In this document: positions 38,107-45,673 of the stretch, piece after piece | Numbering within the stretch: the stretch's first letter is position 1 | How the letters are laid out: each line of letters opens with the position of its first letter | DNA from: Pandoraea norimbergensis | Lineage (GTDB): Bacteria; Pseudomonadota; Gammaproteobacteria; Burkholderiales; Burkholderiaceae | DNA length: 64,000 bases | Direction: 5' to 3' | NCBI RefSeq assembly: GCF_001465545.3 | Contig: NZ_CP013480.3 | Span: forward strand, 6,103,371-6,167,370 | The notes under the pieces: model-generated | The model's database searches: none | Seen by the model: only the letters and a program-made list of their open reading frames with translations | Told to the model about the DNA's origin: nothing | Position numbers and translations under genes: made by a program

Positions 38107-38619
38107 TCAGTCGTCCGAGCCGACCACCCGACGCACACCCGTGCTGCGTGCGAGATAGTGCAGCGGCAGCGAGTTGCTGCGCTTGAAGGCACTCAACACG
38201 ATATTCGAGCGCACGTTCTCGACGCCCGGCACCTGCATCAGGCGCTTCATCACGAAGGCCGACAAAGCATTGAGGTCCGGCACGACGATGCGTAACAGGT
38301 AATCGGCCTCGCCGACCACCGCATGGCATTCGAGCACTTCAGGCAATAGATCGATCTCGGCCTGAAAACGCTCGATGACGTGATCGCCGTGATGTTGGAG
38401 GCGCAGCGTCGTGAATGCCGTCACCCCAAGGCCCAACACCTCAGGGCGCAACACCACCCGATACCCCTCGATGATGCCCGCCGCTTCGAGCCGCTGAAGC
38501 CGCCGGCCGATCTGCGACGCCGAGAGCGCCACATCTTTGGCCAACTCATGATGCGTGGCCCGTCCGTCCTTCTGCAAGGACTCCAACAGGGACAGATCGT
38601 AGCTATCCAGATCAACCAT
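38107..38619 (-). CDS. Lrp/AsnC-family regulator divergent from phhA
   Basis: 170 residues from the ATG at 38619 (GGAG upstream). N-terminal winged helix (ATHHELAKDVALSASQIGRR) and C-terminal RAM domain with VGEADYLLRIVVPDL. It lies 141 bp from phhA in the opposite direction, so it is the likely phenylalanine- or tyrosine-responsive regulator of the phenylalanine hydroxylase genes; this job is held by sigma-54 PhhR in pseudomonads but by Lrp-type proteins in several betaproteobacteria. Confidence 0.92.
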   Translation of the reverse strand: MVDLDSYDLSLLESLQKDGRATHHELAKDVALSASQIGRRLQRLEAAGIIEGYRVVLRPEVLGLGVTAFTTLRLQHHGDHVIERFQAEIDLLPEVLECHAVVGEADYLLRIVVPDLNALSAFVMKRLMQVPGVENVRSNIVLSAFKRSNSLPLHYLARSTGVRRVVGSDD

Positions 38620-38680
38620 GACGATTCTCCGCAATAAATCGCTTATTTTTGCGAACTTTATGCAAACGGCTTTCACCACA

Positions 38681-38695
38681 GGCGCATTATGCGCC
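38681..38695. promoter_or_regulatory. Inverted repeat between the Lrp regulator and phhA
   Basis: GGCGCA-tta-TGCGCC is a perfect 6-bp dyad in the 141-bp divergent region, with a second weaker one (TTTGC-N9-GCAAA) near 38647-38665. Both are candidate sites for the adjacent Lrp-type protein. Confidence 0.4.
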
Positions 38696-38760
38696 CATTT
38701 CGCATGCCATGCGCACTACACTTTCAATCATTGTTACTGCCTGATTGAGACGTAAGCATC

Positions 38761-39606
38761 ATGTCCACCACCGCCATGCTCCAAGAGCAATTCGACGCCG
38801 GTCTCACGACCCGGCCCGACTTCACCATCGATCAACCCGTCGAGCAATACGGCGCCGTTGATCACGCGGTGTGGCAACAACTTTACGAACGCCAGACCGC
38901 CATGCTGCCGGGCCGCGTATGCGATGCCTTCATGGACGGCATTCGCGCTCTCGACATGGACGCCCGCCGCGTGCCGGAGTTCGCCCGTCTGAACGAAAAG
39001 CTCATGGCGTCCACCGGCTGGCAAGTGGTGGCAGTGCCCGGTCTCGTGCCGGACGACGTCTTCTTCAACCATCTGGCGAATCGTCGCTTTCCCGCCACGT
39101 GGTGGATGCGCCGCCCCGACCAGCTCGACTACCTGCAAGAACCTGACTGCTTTCACGATGTGTTCGGCCACGTGCCGCTGCTCGCCAATCCGGTATTCGC
39201 CGACTTCATGCAAGCCTACGGTCAGGCCGGCAAGGTCGCGCAGGAAATCGGGGCACTGCCGCTGCTGGCGCGTCTGTACTGGTACACGGTCGAATTCGGT
39301 CTGATGCGCGATGGTGACGGCCTGCGCATCTACGGTGCCGGCATCGTCTCGAGCCGCGGCGAAACCGAGTTCTCGCTGACCTCGAACGAACCGAACCGCA
39401 TCGGCTTCTCGCTTGACCGGGTACTGCGTACCGAATACCGCATCGACACGTTCCAGCAAACCTACTTCGTCATCGACGACTTTGCGCAACTGTTCGACGC
39501 CATGCGCGCCGACCTGCCCGCGCTGTTCAAGGCGCTGGCGGCCGAGCCGTCGTTTGCCGCCAACGCTCGCCTGCCGGAAGATACGCAGATCATTCTGCCG
39601 GCATGA
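38761..39606 (+). CDS. phhA: Phenylalanine 4-monooxygenase
   Basis: 281 residues, the usual size of monomeric bacterial enzymes. It converts phenylalanine to tyrosine using tetrahydropterin and O2 at a non-heme iron. The iron ligands His132 and His137 (CFHDVFGHVP) and Glu178 (YWYTVEFG) are all present. Cytoplasmic; first step of Phe catabolism. Followed after 212 bp by the cofactor-recycling dehydratase gene, with an Lrp-type regulator divergent. Confidence 0.96.
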   Translation: MSTTAMLQEQFDAGLTTRPDFTIDQPVEQYGAVDHAVWQQLYERQTAMLPGRVCDAFMDGIRALDMDARRVPEFARLNEKLMASTGWQVVAVPGLVPDDVFFNHLANRRFPATWWMRRPDQLDYLQEPDCFHDVFGHVPLLANPVFADFMQAYGQAGKVAQEIGALPLLARLYWYTVEFGLMRDGDGLRIYGAGIVSSRGETEFSLTSNEPNRIGFSLDRVLRTEYRIDTFQQTYFVIDDFAQLFDAMRADLPALFKALAAEPSFAANARLPEDTQIILPA

Positions 39607-39611
39607 CGCGC

Positions 39612-39643
39612 CGGCCCGGTCGATGTTGAGCAAGACCGGGCCG
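39612..39643 (+). terminator. GC-rich hairpin after phhA
   Basis: CGGCCCGGTC-N12-GACCGGGCCG is a perfect 10-bp stem 5 bp beyond the phhA stop. No T-run follows, so it may be a pausing, processing or mRNA-stability element that sets the phhA:phhB ratio rather than a full terminator. Three copies of CGATGTTG lie in and after it (39621, 39649, 39661). Confidence 0.45.
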
Positions 39644-39818
39644 CTTCCGATGTTGCTACCCGATGTTGTTACGCGCCGCCTGAGGGTTCTGCCCCCTCCG
39701 GGCGGAACTTGCGCACGTCACATCTGCCTGTGAAACAATAGCCATTCGACGGGCTCAAAAGGCGCGTCGATTCGATATTCGATTCGTACGGTACTGAATA
39801 CGCTTTGAAAGGAATGCC

Positions 39819-40124
39819 ATGACAACACGACTCTCATCCGAGACGCGCGCCAGCCTGGCGGAAGTGCTGCCCGAGTGGCACCAGGTGGTTGGACGCGACG
39901 CGATCCAGCGCAGCTTCACGTTTCACGATTTCAATGAGGCTTTCGGCTTCATGGCGCAGGTCGCGCTCAAGGCCGAAAAGATGAATCACCATCCGGAGTG
40001 GTTCAACGTCTACAACAAGGTCGACATCACGCTTTCGACGCACGATGCCGATGGTCTTACCCAGCGCGACGTCGATCTGGCGCTCGCCATCGATCAGTTC
40101 GCGGGCGATCGCGCCTCGGCCTGA
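39819..40124 (+). CDS. phhB: 4a-hydroxytetrahydrobiopterin (pterin carbinolamine) dehydratase
   Basis: 101 residues, full length for the DCoH/PhhB family. The conserved active-site stretch [15 protein letters not shown] and the C-terminal [15 protein letters not shown] are clear. It dehydrates the 4a-carbinolamine released by PhhA so the pterin can be recycled. AAAGGAA lies before the ATG. It follows phhA on the same strand. Confidence 0.95.
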   Translation: MTTRLSSETRASLAEVLPEWHQVVGRDAIQRSFTFHDFNEAFGFMAQVALKAEKMNHHPEWFNVYNKVDITLSTHDADGLTQRDVDLALAIDQFAGDRASA

Positions 40125-40254
40125 TCTCAGCCGGATTTCAGCCGGATCACGACGTCTCACTTCTCCACTTTTCACCCAGCATCGGACGGTATCGCGGCCA
40201 CTGAGGGCCCGGTCCGCACCGATGCCGCGGGTTGATATCCCGATCGATATCCCG

Positions 40255-40707
40255 TCAGTTCTTCGGTGCGAGCAATGTGCCACGGCACTGTTTGCTGCCG
40301 CAATGGCAGGCGTACTCGCGCTTGAGTTTGGCCGTGTAACGCGCGTCGATCACTAATCCGTAATCATAGAAAAGCTCTTCGCCGGCGTCGATCTCGCGCA
40401 TGGCGTAGATCTGTACGTGCTCGCCCTCTTCGCGCGCTTCACAATTTGGCGCGCACGAGTGGTTGATCCAGCGCGCGTTGTTGCCGTCGACTTTGCCGTC
40501 GATGCAGCGCCCGTCTTCCAGGCTGAAGTAGAACGTATGCGTGGGGTGCGCCGGGTCGTGCGGATGACGACGCAACGCTTCTTTCCACGAAATGACCTCG
40601 CCCTTGTACTCGATCACGCGTTCGCCTTTTTTGAGACGCCTGACCGCGTATACGCCCTTGCCGTGGACGCCGGATTTTCTGACTTCGATTCTGCGCTTAG
40701 CTGACAT
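40255..40707 (-). CDS. SET-domain protein (lysine methyltransferase-like)
   Basis: 150 residues, almost entirely SET domain. The SAM-binding/pseudoknot motif NHSCAPNC (82-89), catalytic YDYG (114-117) and a post-SET zinc site CxCx4C (Cys134, 136, 141, probably with Cys89) are intact, and HGKGVYAVRRLKKGERVIEY begins the fold. It should methylate a lysine on a protein; the bacterial target is unknown (ribosomal, histone-like or host protein are possibilities). It is read leftward, 159 bp downstream of a MarR gene that has its own terminator, so it is probably transcribed separately. Confidence 0.88.
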   Translation of the reverse strand: MSAKRRIEVRKSGVHGKGVYAVRRLKKGERVIEYKGEVISWKEALRRHPHDPAHPTHTFYFSLEDGRCIDGKVDGNNARWINHSCAPNCEAREEGEHVQIYAMREIDAGEELFYDYGLVIDARYTAKLKREYACHCGSKQCRGTLLAPKN

Positions 40708-40763
40708 GTATATGCGACGAGGTTTCGTGGGTACAAAAGAGCGCAGTGTACAGGGCCGCGCCG

Positions 40764-40777
40764 GTCATGTGCATGAC
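40764..40777. promoter_or_regulatory. 14-bp dyad upstream of the SET-domain gene
   Basis: GTCATG-tg-CATGAC is a perfect 6-bp inverted repeat 57 bp before the SET gene start, between it and the MarR terminator. It may be an operator for the SET gene promoter; no more can be said. Confidence 0.3.
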
Positions 40778-40788
40778 AAGTCCCGACG

Positions 40789-40819
40789 AAAAAAAACGCC
40801 ACCCATGCCGGATGGCGTT
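40789..40819 (-). terminator. Rho-independent terminator of the MarR-family gene
   Basis: AACGCCA/TGGCGTT forms a 7-bp outer stem with an inner CC/GG pair; on the minus strand it is followed by a run of eight T residues. It starts about 47 bp beyond the MarR stop codon. Confidence 0.85.
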
Positions 40820-40866
40820 CCCCCCTCGTTCGCGCCGCCTGGGCGTTGCGACGAATGCCCGGTCGC

Positions 40867-41508
40867 TCAAGCCTTGCTGTAGAGCTTCCAGACCTTGCGC
40901 TGTGTGGCGATGTCCGCGTCCTCGTGCGAATTGCAGTCGAGAGGAATACGCGATTCGTCGTAAGTCGCATTGAAATGATTGCAATGGAACTGGCCCTTGC
41001 CGCGCGGCGCCGCTTCGAAGTGCGAGCAGGTCAGACACATGCGCTGCGGCGGCATGTCGCCGCGCTCTTGCATCGTGAAGACCAGTTTGAGCAGCGCGCG
41101 ATAGAGCTGGGCACATTCCTTGTCGCCCAGCGAGTCGGCCGCTGTCGTCAGGAAGTTCGGCCACTGCGACGCCCGCTTGGCGGCGGTACGGCCGCGTGCA
41201 GTCAGTCGAAGTGCCAGTGCCCGGCCGTCGTTGGCATCGCGCCGTTTCTCGACCAGTCCCTTGGATTCCAGTGTGCTCACGGCCTCACTGACCGTGGCCG
41301 ATGTGAGTGCGGCATCTTCCGCAATCTCACCTAATCGCATCGGCACGCCACGCGAGAGCAGGAGCGTCAGAATCTCTCCCTGCGTCGGCGTCAATCCAGC
41401 CAATGCCGCGCCCTCCCAGGCGTGGCTCCGTAACGCCGTTCCCATGCGCAACAAACCTGCCGTTACGCGCTTGGAGAGCGCTTCATCTAGTGGGGTCGGA
41501 GTAGCCAT
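40867..41508 (-). CDS. MarR-family regulator with a Cys/His-rich C-terminal extension
   Basis: 213 residues, about 60 more than a usual MarR protein. The winged helix spans about residues 40-100 (LGEIAEDAALTSATVSEAVS, wing EKRRDANDGRALAL). After the dimerisation helices comes a Cys/His cluster: Cys158, Cys161, His163, Cys176, His178, Cys192, His195. The C-x2-C-x-H ... C-x-H ... C-x2-H spacing looks like a metal (zinc or Fe-S) site and so a possible redox or metal sensor. Transcribed alone; its targets are unknown. It borders the 1.3-kb gene-free region with DnaA boxes. Confidence 0.85.
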   Translation of the reverse strand: MATPTPLDEALSKRVTAGLLRMGTALRSHAWEGAALAGLTPTQGEILTLLLSRGVPMRLGEIAEDAALTSATVSEAVSTLESKGLVEKRRDANDGRALALRLTARGRTAAKRASQWPNFLTTAADSLGDKECAQLYRALLKLVFTMQERGDMPPQRMCLTCSHFEAAPRGKGQFHCNHFNATYDESRIPLDCNSHEDADIATQRKVWKLYSKA

Positions 41509-42343
41509 GATTTTCGTTAGGATTTCTAAAAACTATACGTCGGTAAAACAGCTTGTCAAATTTACTATCAGGCGGTGCATCACACGAGTTGCCTTGCCTT
41601 TCCAACAATTTCGGCGCCCCGCCCGGGGGAAACCCTGACCCACTTCCGTGTCGATACGCGACGGCAAGTCGCTGTTGAACCTGCCTTCCCGCCACGATTC
41701 CATTGTGTGTTCTGAGTCGAATTTTGGCGTATCAGTTCTTGTACTGATCTCCCAGATCCTAGGCGCGATGTTTACAAAATATTGGGGTCCTGCTCACTCG
41801 GTGCGCGAATCGTGACAGCGTCAAAAACATTTCGCATCCCATGCGAATTCACACGCCAAGCCAATAGATGTAACGCCGCGTCTTGTCTCGCACCCCGCAC
41901 CAATTGCACGCATCCGTGCAAAGCCACGCCGGACTTGGCTCGCAGGCCGTAGCGACGCTTTTTGTTTGACAGGCGTCCCTGTTACGTCCCCTGGAAAAAT
42001 GCCTCGAATATCGAGAGATCCGCTTCGCTTTGGCGCATGCGCTGGCGTATACGAAGCGCGCGTACGTTTCGGACAGAACGCAAATGTTCTGAAACACGAA
42101 CGACGACCCTCAGTCGCATAACGACCCGTTCGGCGAAAAATTCGGGGAATGAGCTGATCGGCATGTCCGGTGAGAGCACCTTTTTGACATGCGAAGTGAA
42201 GAAATGGACGACGACCGCGATTTCGCGCGTTACAGCCAATAAAACCAACATCGATCACTTCTGACAACACGCGGGGTACGTCACAAAAACGGAGTGGCGA
42301 GATTGTAGCCGCGAACCTCACCGACGAAGTGAGAACGTCAAAA

Positions 42344-42640
42344 TTATCCACAAAACCGTGTTTCCGAGGGTCCGTTGCACAATATTTAGGCGCCTGTGGA
42401 TAACTTTATGGATAACTTATCGGAGTACATGTGCATGGGTTCGGGATAACTTGCGAATCTTTCCACAGGGGGCAAAAACTGTTCAGAGTTGTTCTGCAGA
42501 TACCCGCTGTTTGTCCATCCAGTTCTCAATCGGGCAAGTTGATGTTTACAAGGCGTTAACTGTGGTTATCCACAGCAGTGGGCTGCCTTTGTTAACTACT
42601 ACTATGTATACATACAGTAAACCTATTAAAACCTTAAAAG
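42344..42640. other. Putative replication-origin-like element: DnaA boxes, DnaA-trio-like tract and AT-rich segment
   Basis: Perfect DnaA boxes TTATCCACA lie at 42344-42352 (+), 42395-42403 (-) and 42566-42574 (+). A one-mismatch box TTATCCATA is at 42407-42415 (-), exactly 12 bp from the second, and a two-mismatch CTTTCCACA at 42459-42467. Directly after the third box come a GC-rich spacer and CTACTACTAT (42596-42605), which reads as repeated 3'-GAT DnaA-trios. The next stretch, 42591-42640, has only 13 G/C in 50 bases and includes the palindrome ATGTATACAT. The order box, GC spacer, trio, AT-rich is that of a basal unwinding system. It could be oriC or a DnaA-titrating locus; dnaA itself should lie more than 21 kb to the right. 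Confidence 0.65.
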
Positions 42641-42745
42641 CATCCTACGAGCGGCGCAAAAAGCCCGAAAACCCGGTAGGGACGAACAGTGGAAAACGCA
42701 GCGCTTGCGATGCGGCTGACACACCTGACAATCCATGCAGGCAAT

Positions 42746-42770
42746 AAAAAACCCCGCCAAGGCGGGGTTT
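42746..42770. terminator. Terminator after the carboxylate-amine ligase gene
   Basis: AAACCCCGCC-aa-GGCGGGGTTT, with T6 on the minus strand and TTTCTTT on the plus strand. It lies about 66 bp beyond the ligase stop and separates that operon from the DnaA-box region in both directions. Confidence 0.85.
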
Positions 42771-42836
42771 CTTTACACCGATCGCAGAACCAAGGCTTCA
42801 TGACACCCTGGTAAGCGCTCCAGAAGGGCTACCGCG

Positions 42837-43952
42837 TCACGACGCCCACCGCAGACACTGCTGACGGACCATCTCGTTGAGCGACTTCGCATCCGCGTGG
42901 ATCTGACGCAGCCATACAGCATCGTTCATGCCCGAGGCCACCAACTGGCGGATCTGTTCGCACGCCGCTTCGGCTTCCAGCACCGCTGCGTGAGGCTTGA
43001 TGACCTCCAGCGTCTGAGCGATGTGCTGCCCCAGCGTGGTCCGCTCACCGCTTTGCGGATCGACGTAAGCGCCTTCCAAACCGAAACGGCAGGCCTCGAA
43101 GCGGTTGAACGTGTAGACCAGGTAATCGTCCTCGCTCAGCGTGAACGGGCGCTCCTCGAGCAGATAGCGGGCCAGAGACTGGATGTAGCAGGCGATGGCA
43201 GCCGCCCGATCGACCGATAGGGGGGTATCCATCACCCGCACTTCGATCGTCCCAAAACCCGGTTTCGGACGGATATCCCAGTAGAAATCCTTCATGCTCT
43301 CGACGACGCCCGTTTTGACCATCTTGTCGAAGTACGTCTCGAAGTCTTCCCACTTGAGCACGAACGGCGCACGGCCCGACAGCGGAAACGCGAACACCGA
43401 GTTCAACCGCGCCGAGTGAAAGCCCGTGTCGACACCTTGCACATACGGCGAGGAGGCCGACAGCGCAATAAAGTGCGGGATATAACGCGACATCGCGTGC
43501 AGCAGGTACAAGGCGCTATCCGGATCGGGACAGCCGATGTGCACGTGCTGACCGAAGACCGTGAACTGCTTGGCGAGATAGCCGTAAAGCTCGGAGAGAA
43601 AATGAAACCGCGGCGAGTCGTAGATCGTGCGCTCGCTCCAGCGCTGAAACGCGTGGGTGCCGCCACCGCACAAGCCGACGTTGAGCTGTTCGCTCGCGCC
43701 GATCAGCACGTCGCGAACCCTTCGCAGTTGCGAGACGGCGTCGCTGTGGTGGTGGCAGATATCGGTCGAAAGCTCGATCATGCTTTCGGTCATTTCCGGT
43801 TTGATTTCACCCGGATGTGTCTCCTTCGCCACCAACCGCATCACGTCCGACGCAGCTTTGGTCAGGTCGTAATCGTGACGATTGACGATCTGCATCTCGA
43901 GCTCGACACCGAAGGTGCACGGCTTCGAGGGAATGAATTCTTCTAATGACAT
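42837..43952 (-). CDS. Carboxylate-amine ligase, YbdK/GCS2 family
   Basis: 371 residues. Family landmarks are [31 protein letters not shown], the ATP/metal-binding [15 protein letters not shown] and [14 protein letters not shown]. YbdK-type enzymes are weak glutamate-cysteine ligases forming gamma-glutamyl amides, although the in vivo substrate is often unknown. It is read together with a CPA2 antiporter that ends 3 bp upstream, a pairing reminiscent of glutathione-gated Kef systems. Whether it makes glutathione or another gamma-glutamyl compound cannot be decided. Confidence 0.88.
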   Translation of the reverse strand: MSLEEFIPSKPCTFGVELEMQIVNRHDYDLTKAASDVMRLVAKETHPGEIKPEMTESMIELSTDICHHHSDAVSQLRRVRDVLIGASEQLNVGLCGGGTHAFQRWSERTIYDSPRFHFLSELYGYLAKQFTVFGQHVHIGCPDPDSALYLLHAMSRYIPHFIALSASSPYVQGVDTGFHSARLNSVFAFPLSGRAPFVLKWEDFETYFDKMVKTGVVESMKDFYWDIRPKPGFGTIEVRVMDTPLSVDRAAAIACYIQSLARYLLEERPFTLSEDDYLVYTFNRFEACRFGLEGAYVDPQSGERTTLGQHIAQTLEVIKPHAAVLEAEAACEQIRQLVASGMNDAVWLRQIHADAKSLNEMVRQQCLRWAS

Positions 43953-43955
43953 GGC

Positions 43956-45161
43956 TTAATCCTTCCGTTCACCGACGAGGGCCAATGCCCAATAGACCAC
44001 CAGCGGCCCAACCAGTTGCAGCAACGCGATGGTGCACATCACCACGGCCTTGAGCATCGGATCGAACTGCGGGTAGATGTCGTACGTGTCGGCAACGAGT
44101 ACGAGCGCAAGACTGGCCATCGGACAGAGTGCGAGCCCGAGTGCGATGGCCTGTTTGTAGCTGATGCCGGCCGGATGGGCGACGGCGACCGTCCCGACCA
44201 CCTTTGCCAGCAGACGCACAACGATGATCGCTGCCGCGGCCAGACCGCCGATCATCACGTATTGCCACTGGAATGCCAGCGACGTCAGCACGAACAACAC
44301 CACGGCGAGCAGCCAGCCGGCCGTGCCGAAGTACGCCGGCCAAAGCTGCGGACGCTCATCCAGATTCCGGAAAATGATCCCGGCAAGCAGCAGCGTGAGC
44401 GAGTTGGGCAGCTTGAGCATGTGCACCAGCGCGACCATCAGCATGATCAGGCCGATCAGCATCACGAACGCATGATGATCCTGGCTGCCGAATTTCCGGA
44501 AGACCAGGTTGCACGCCTTGGCGAGGACGAAGGCCAGCACGATCGAGCCGATCAGCAGGTACAGCGGATGGAACAGCACCACCCAGAAGCTCGAGTGGTA
44601 CGTCTGGTGCATCCAGCCGTAGACCAGCTTGACGGCCACCACCGCGTAAATGCTGTTCAGCGCCGCCAGCGCCAGCAGGCGCTCGGTAACCTGGCCTTCG
44701 GCGCGCAGTTCGTTCTTCAACTGGACGACAACGGCCGGCGACGTGGCCATGCTGATCGACGCGATGAGCATCGATGTGAGCGGCGCCACGTTGAACAGCC
44801 GCAACACCGCGTAGACCGCGATGAGCGTGAGTAGCGCCTCAAGTGCACTCGTGACGATGAGCCACGAGTTGGCCCGCATCCATTTCAGATTCAGGCGGCT
44901 GCCGAGTTCGAACAGCAGCAGGCCAAGGGCCAGATCGATCAGCAGCCGGATGGCCGCGCTCGTTTGCGCGTCCAGCATCGACGAGAGACCCAACGTACCG
45001 CCGACCAGCCCGACCACCGCGTAACCGGTGATGCGCGGCAGGCGCAGTCTCCGGAAACAGATTTCTCCTGCCAGACCGGCAAATACCAATGCCAGACCAG
45101 CGAAGAAAACGGGATCAGGCGCCGGCGGCCAGCCCGGGAAAAGGGACAGTTCCGACGTCAT
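43956..45161 (-). CDS. CPA2-family cation:proton antiporter
   Basis: 401 residues with about 12-13 membrane helices and no C-terminal TrkA domain. Typical elements are LPRITGYAVVGLVGG and LALGLLLFELGSRLN in the first half, and SISMATSPAVVVQLKNE in the position of the unwound transport helices. It exchanges Na+ or K+ for H+ in the inner membrane. Its stop is 3 bp before the start of the carboxylate-amine ligase gene, so the two are certainly co-translated. The ion cannot be named from sequence. Confidence 0.88.
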   Translation of the reverse strand: MTSELSLFPGWPPAPDPVFFAGLALVFAGLAGEICFRRLRLPRITGYAVVGLVGGTLGLSSMLDAQTSAAIRLLIDLALGLLLFELGSRLNLKWMRANSWLIVTSALEALLTLIAVYAVLRLFNVAPLTSMLIASISMATSPAVVVQLKNELRAEGQVTERLLALAALNSIYAVVAVKLVYGWMHQTYHSSFWVVLFHPLYLLIGSIVLAFVLAKACNLVFRKFGSQDHHAFVMLIGLIMLMVALVHMLKLPNSLTLLLAGIIFRNLDERPQLWPAYFGTAGWLLAVVLFVLTSLAFQWQYVMIGGLAAAAIIVVRLLAKVVGTVAVAHPAGISYKQAIALGLALCPMASLALVLVADTYDIYPQFDPMLKAVVMCTIALLQLVGPLVVYWALALVGERKD

Positions 45162-45673
45162 ATTGCTCGCTTTGCGCCGCTTGACGGCGCATCAAGTGGT
45201 GGAAAGGAAAAGAATGTCGCGCGCGGGGTTGCAGAAATAAGGACAAATGCGCGACGAACCCTTAGGGTTGGGCCCATTTTGCCACACTCGGTTTGGAGGG
45301 CTCTGTCAGGGGGCGCGGCACCCCGGGAAGCCTCTTGTGACGGGACTTCGTCATTCCCCCCTTCCTGAAGACACGATGGCCGGCCGATTCCGGGGCGGTC
45401 GCCCGGCCGGCAAGGCAAAAAGTGCCGGAGGCAAGCGCGCAGCGCGTCGCCTCCGCCCGTGGCGGGCCTTGAACTCTATGGGGGTCAGATTCGATTTATT
45501 GGGAATGACAGGGGCTACGTGATAAACGGCCGGTCGGCCGGTTTTATCTGACGAAGCTAGCCGTCAATATCGCGCGGCGAGGTGAGCGCGCAGGCGGCAC
45601 TGGGCCGCCCTGCACGGGGGTGGGGGCGGATCAAGGCGTGGATTTTTCGGAGACTTCCGAGCGGCCCGGCTGC
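45162..45673. other. Gene-free region (512 bp)
   Basis: It lies between the antiporter start and the mnmC stop (both read leftward). It contains a Gly/Lys/Arg-rich open stretch near 45375-45520 with no support as a gene, and a hairpin at 45521-45548. No clear antiporter promoter was found. Confidence 0.5.
45521..45548 (-). terminator. Probable terminator of mnmC
   Basis: GATAAACGGCCG-gt-CGGCCGGTTTTATC: a GC-rich core flanked by A/T-rich arms, about 125 bp beyond the mnmC stop. The T stretch on the minus strand is short (TTTAT), so efficiency is uncertain. Confidence 0.45.

Larger units (their letters stand above)
41509..42836. other. 1.33-kb gene-free region containing a DnaA-box cluster
   Basis: The longest non-coding stretch in the window and visibly less GC-rich than its surroundings. 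Short open frames here (for example 41962-42264) lack ribosome sites and family resemblance. The right third holds the DnaA-box/AT-rich segment and then a terminator. An 11-bp sequence GATGTTTACAA occurs twice (41767 and 42541). Confidence 0.8.

Noticed and set aside
41962..42264. Open frame of 100 codons within the DnaA-box region
   Set aside because: No ribosome site and no recognisable protein; overlapping frames on the other strand are equally open.
42300..42840. Search for a parS site near the DnaA-box cluster
   Set aside because: No match to TGTTTCACGTGAAACA or a close variant was seen here.
45474..45512. Sequence around GGGGTCAGATTCG that resembles the edge of some insertion sequences
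   Set aside because: Only a short similarity; no transposase fragment, terminal inverted repeats or target duplication found. A similar string near 63915 is probably chance.
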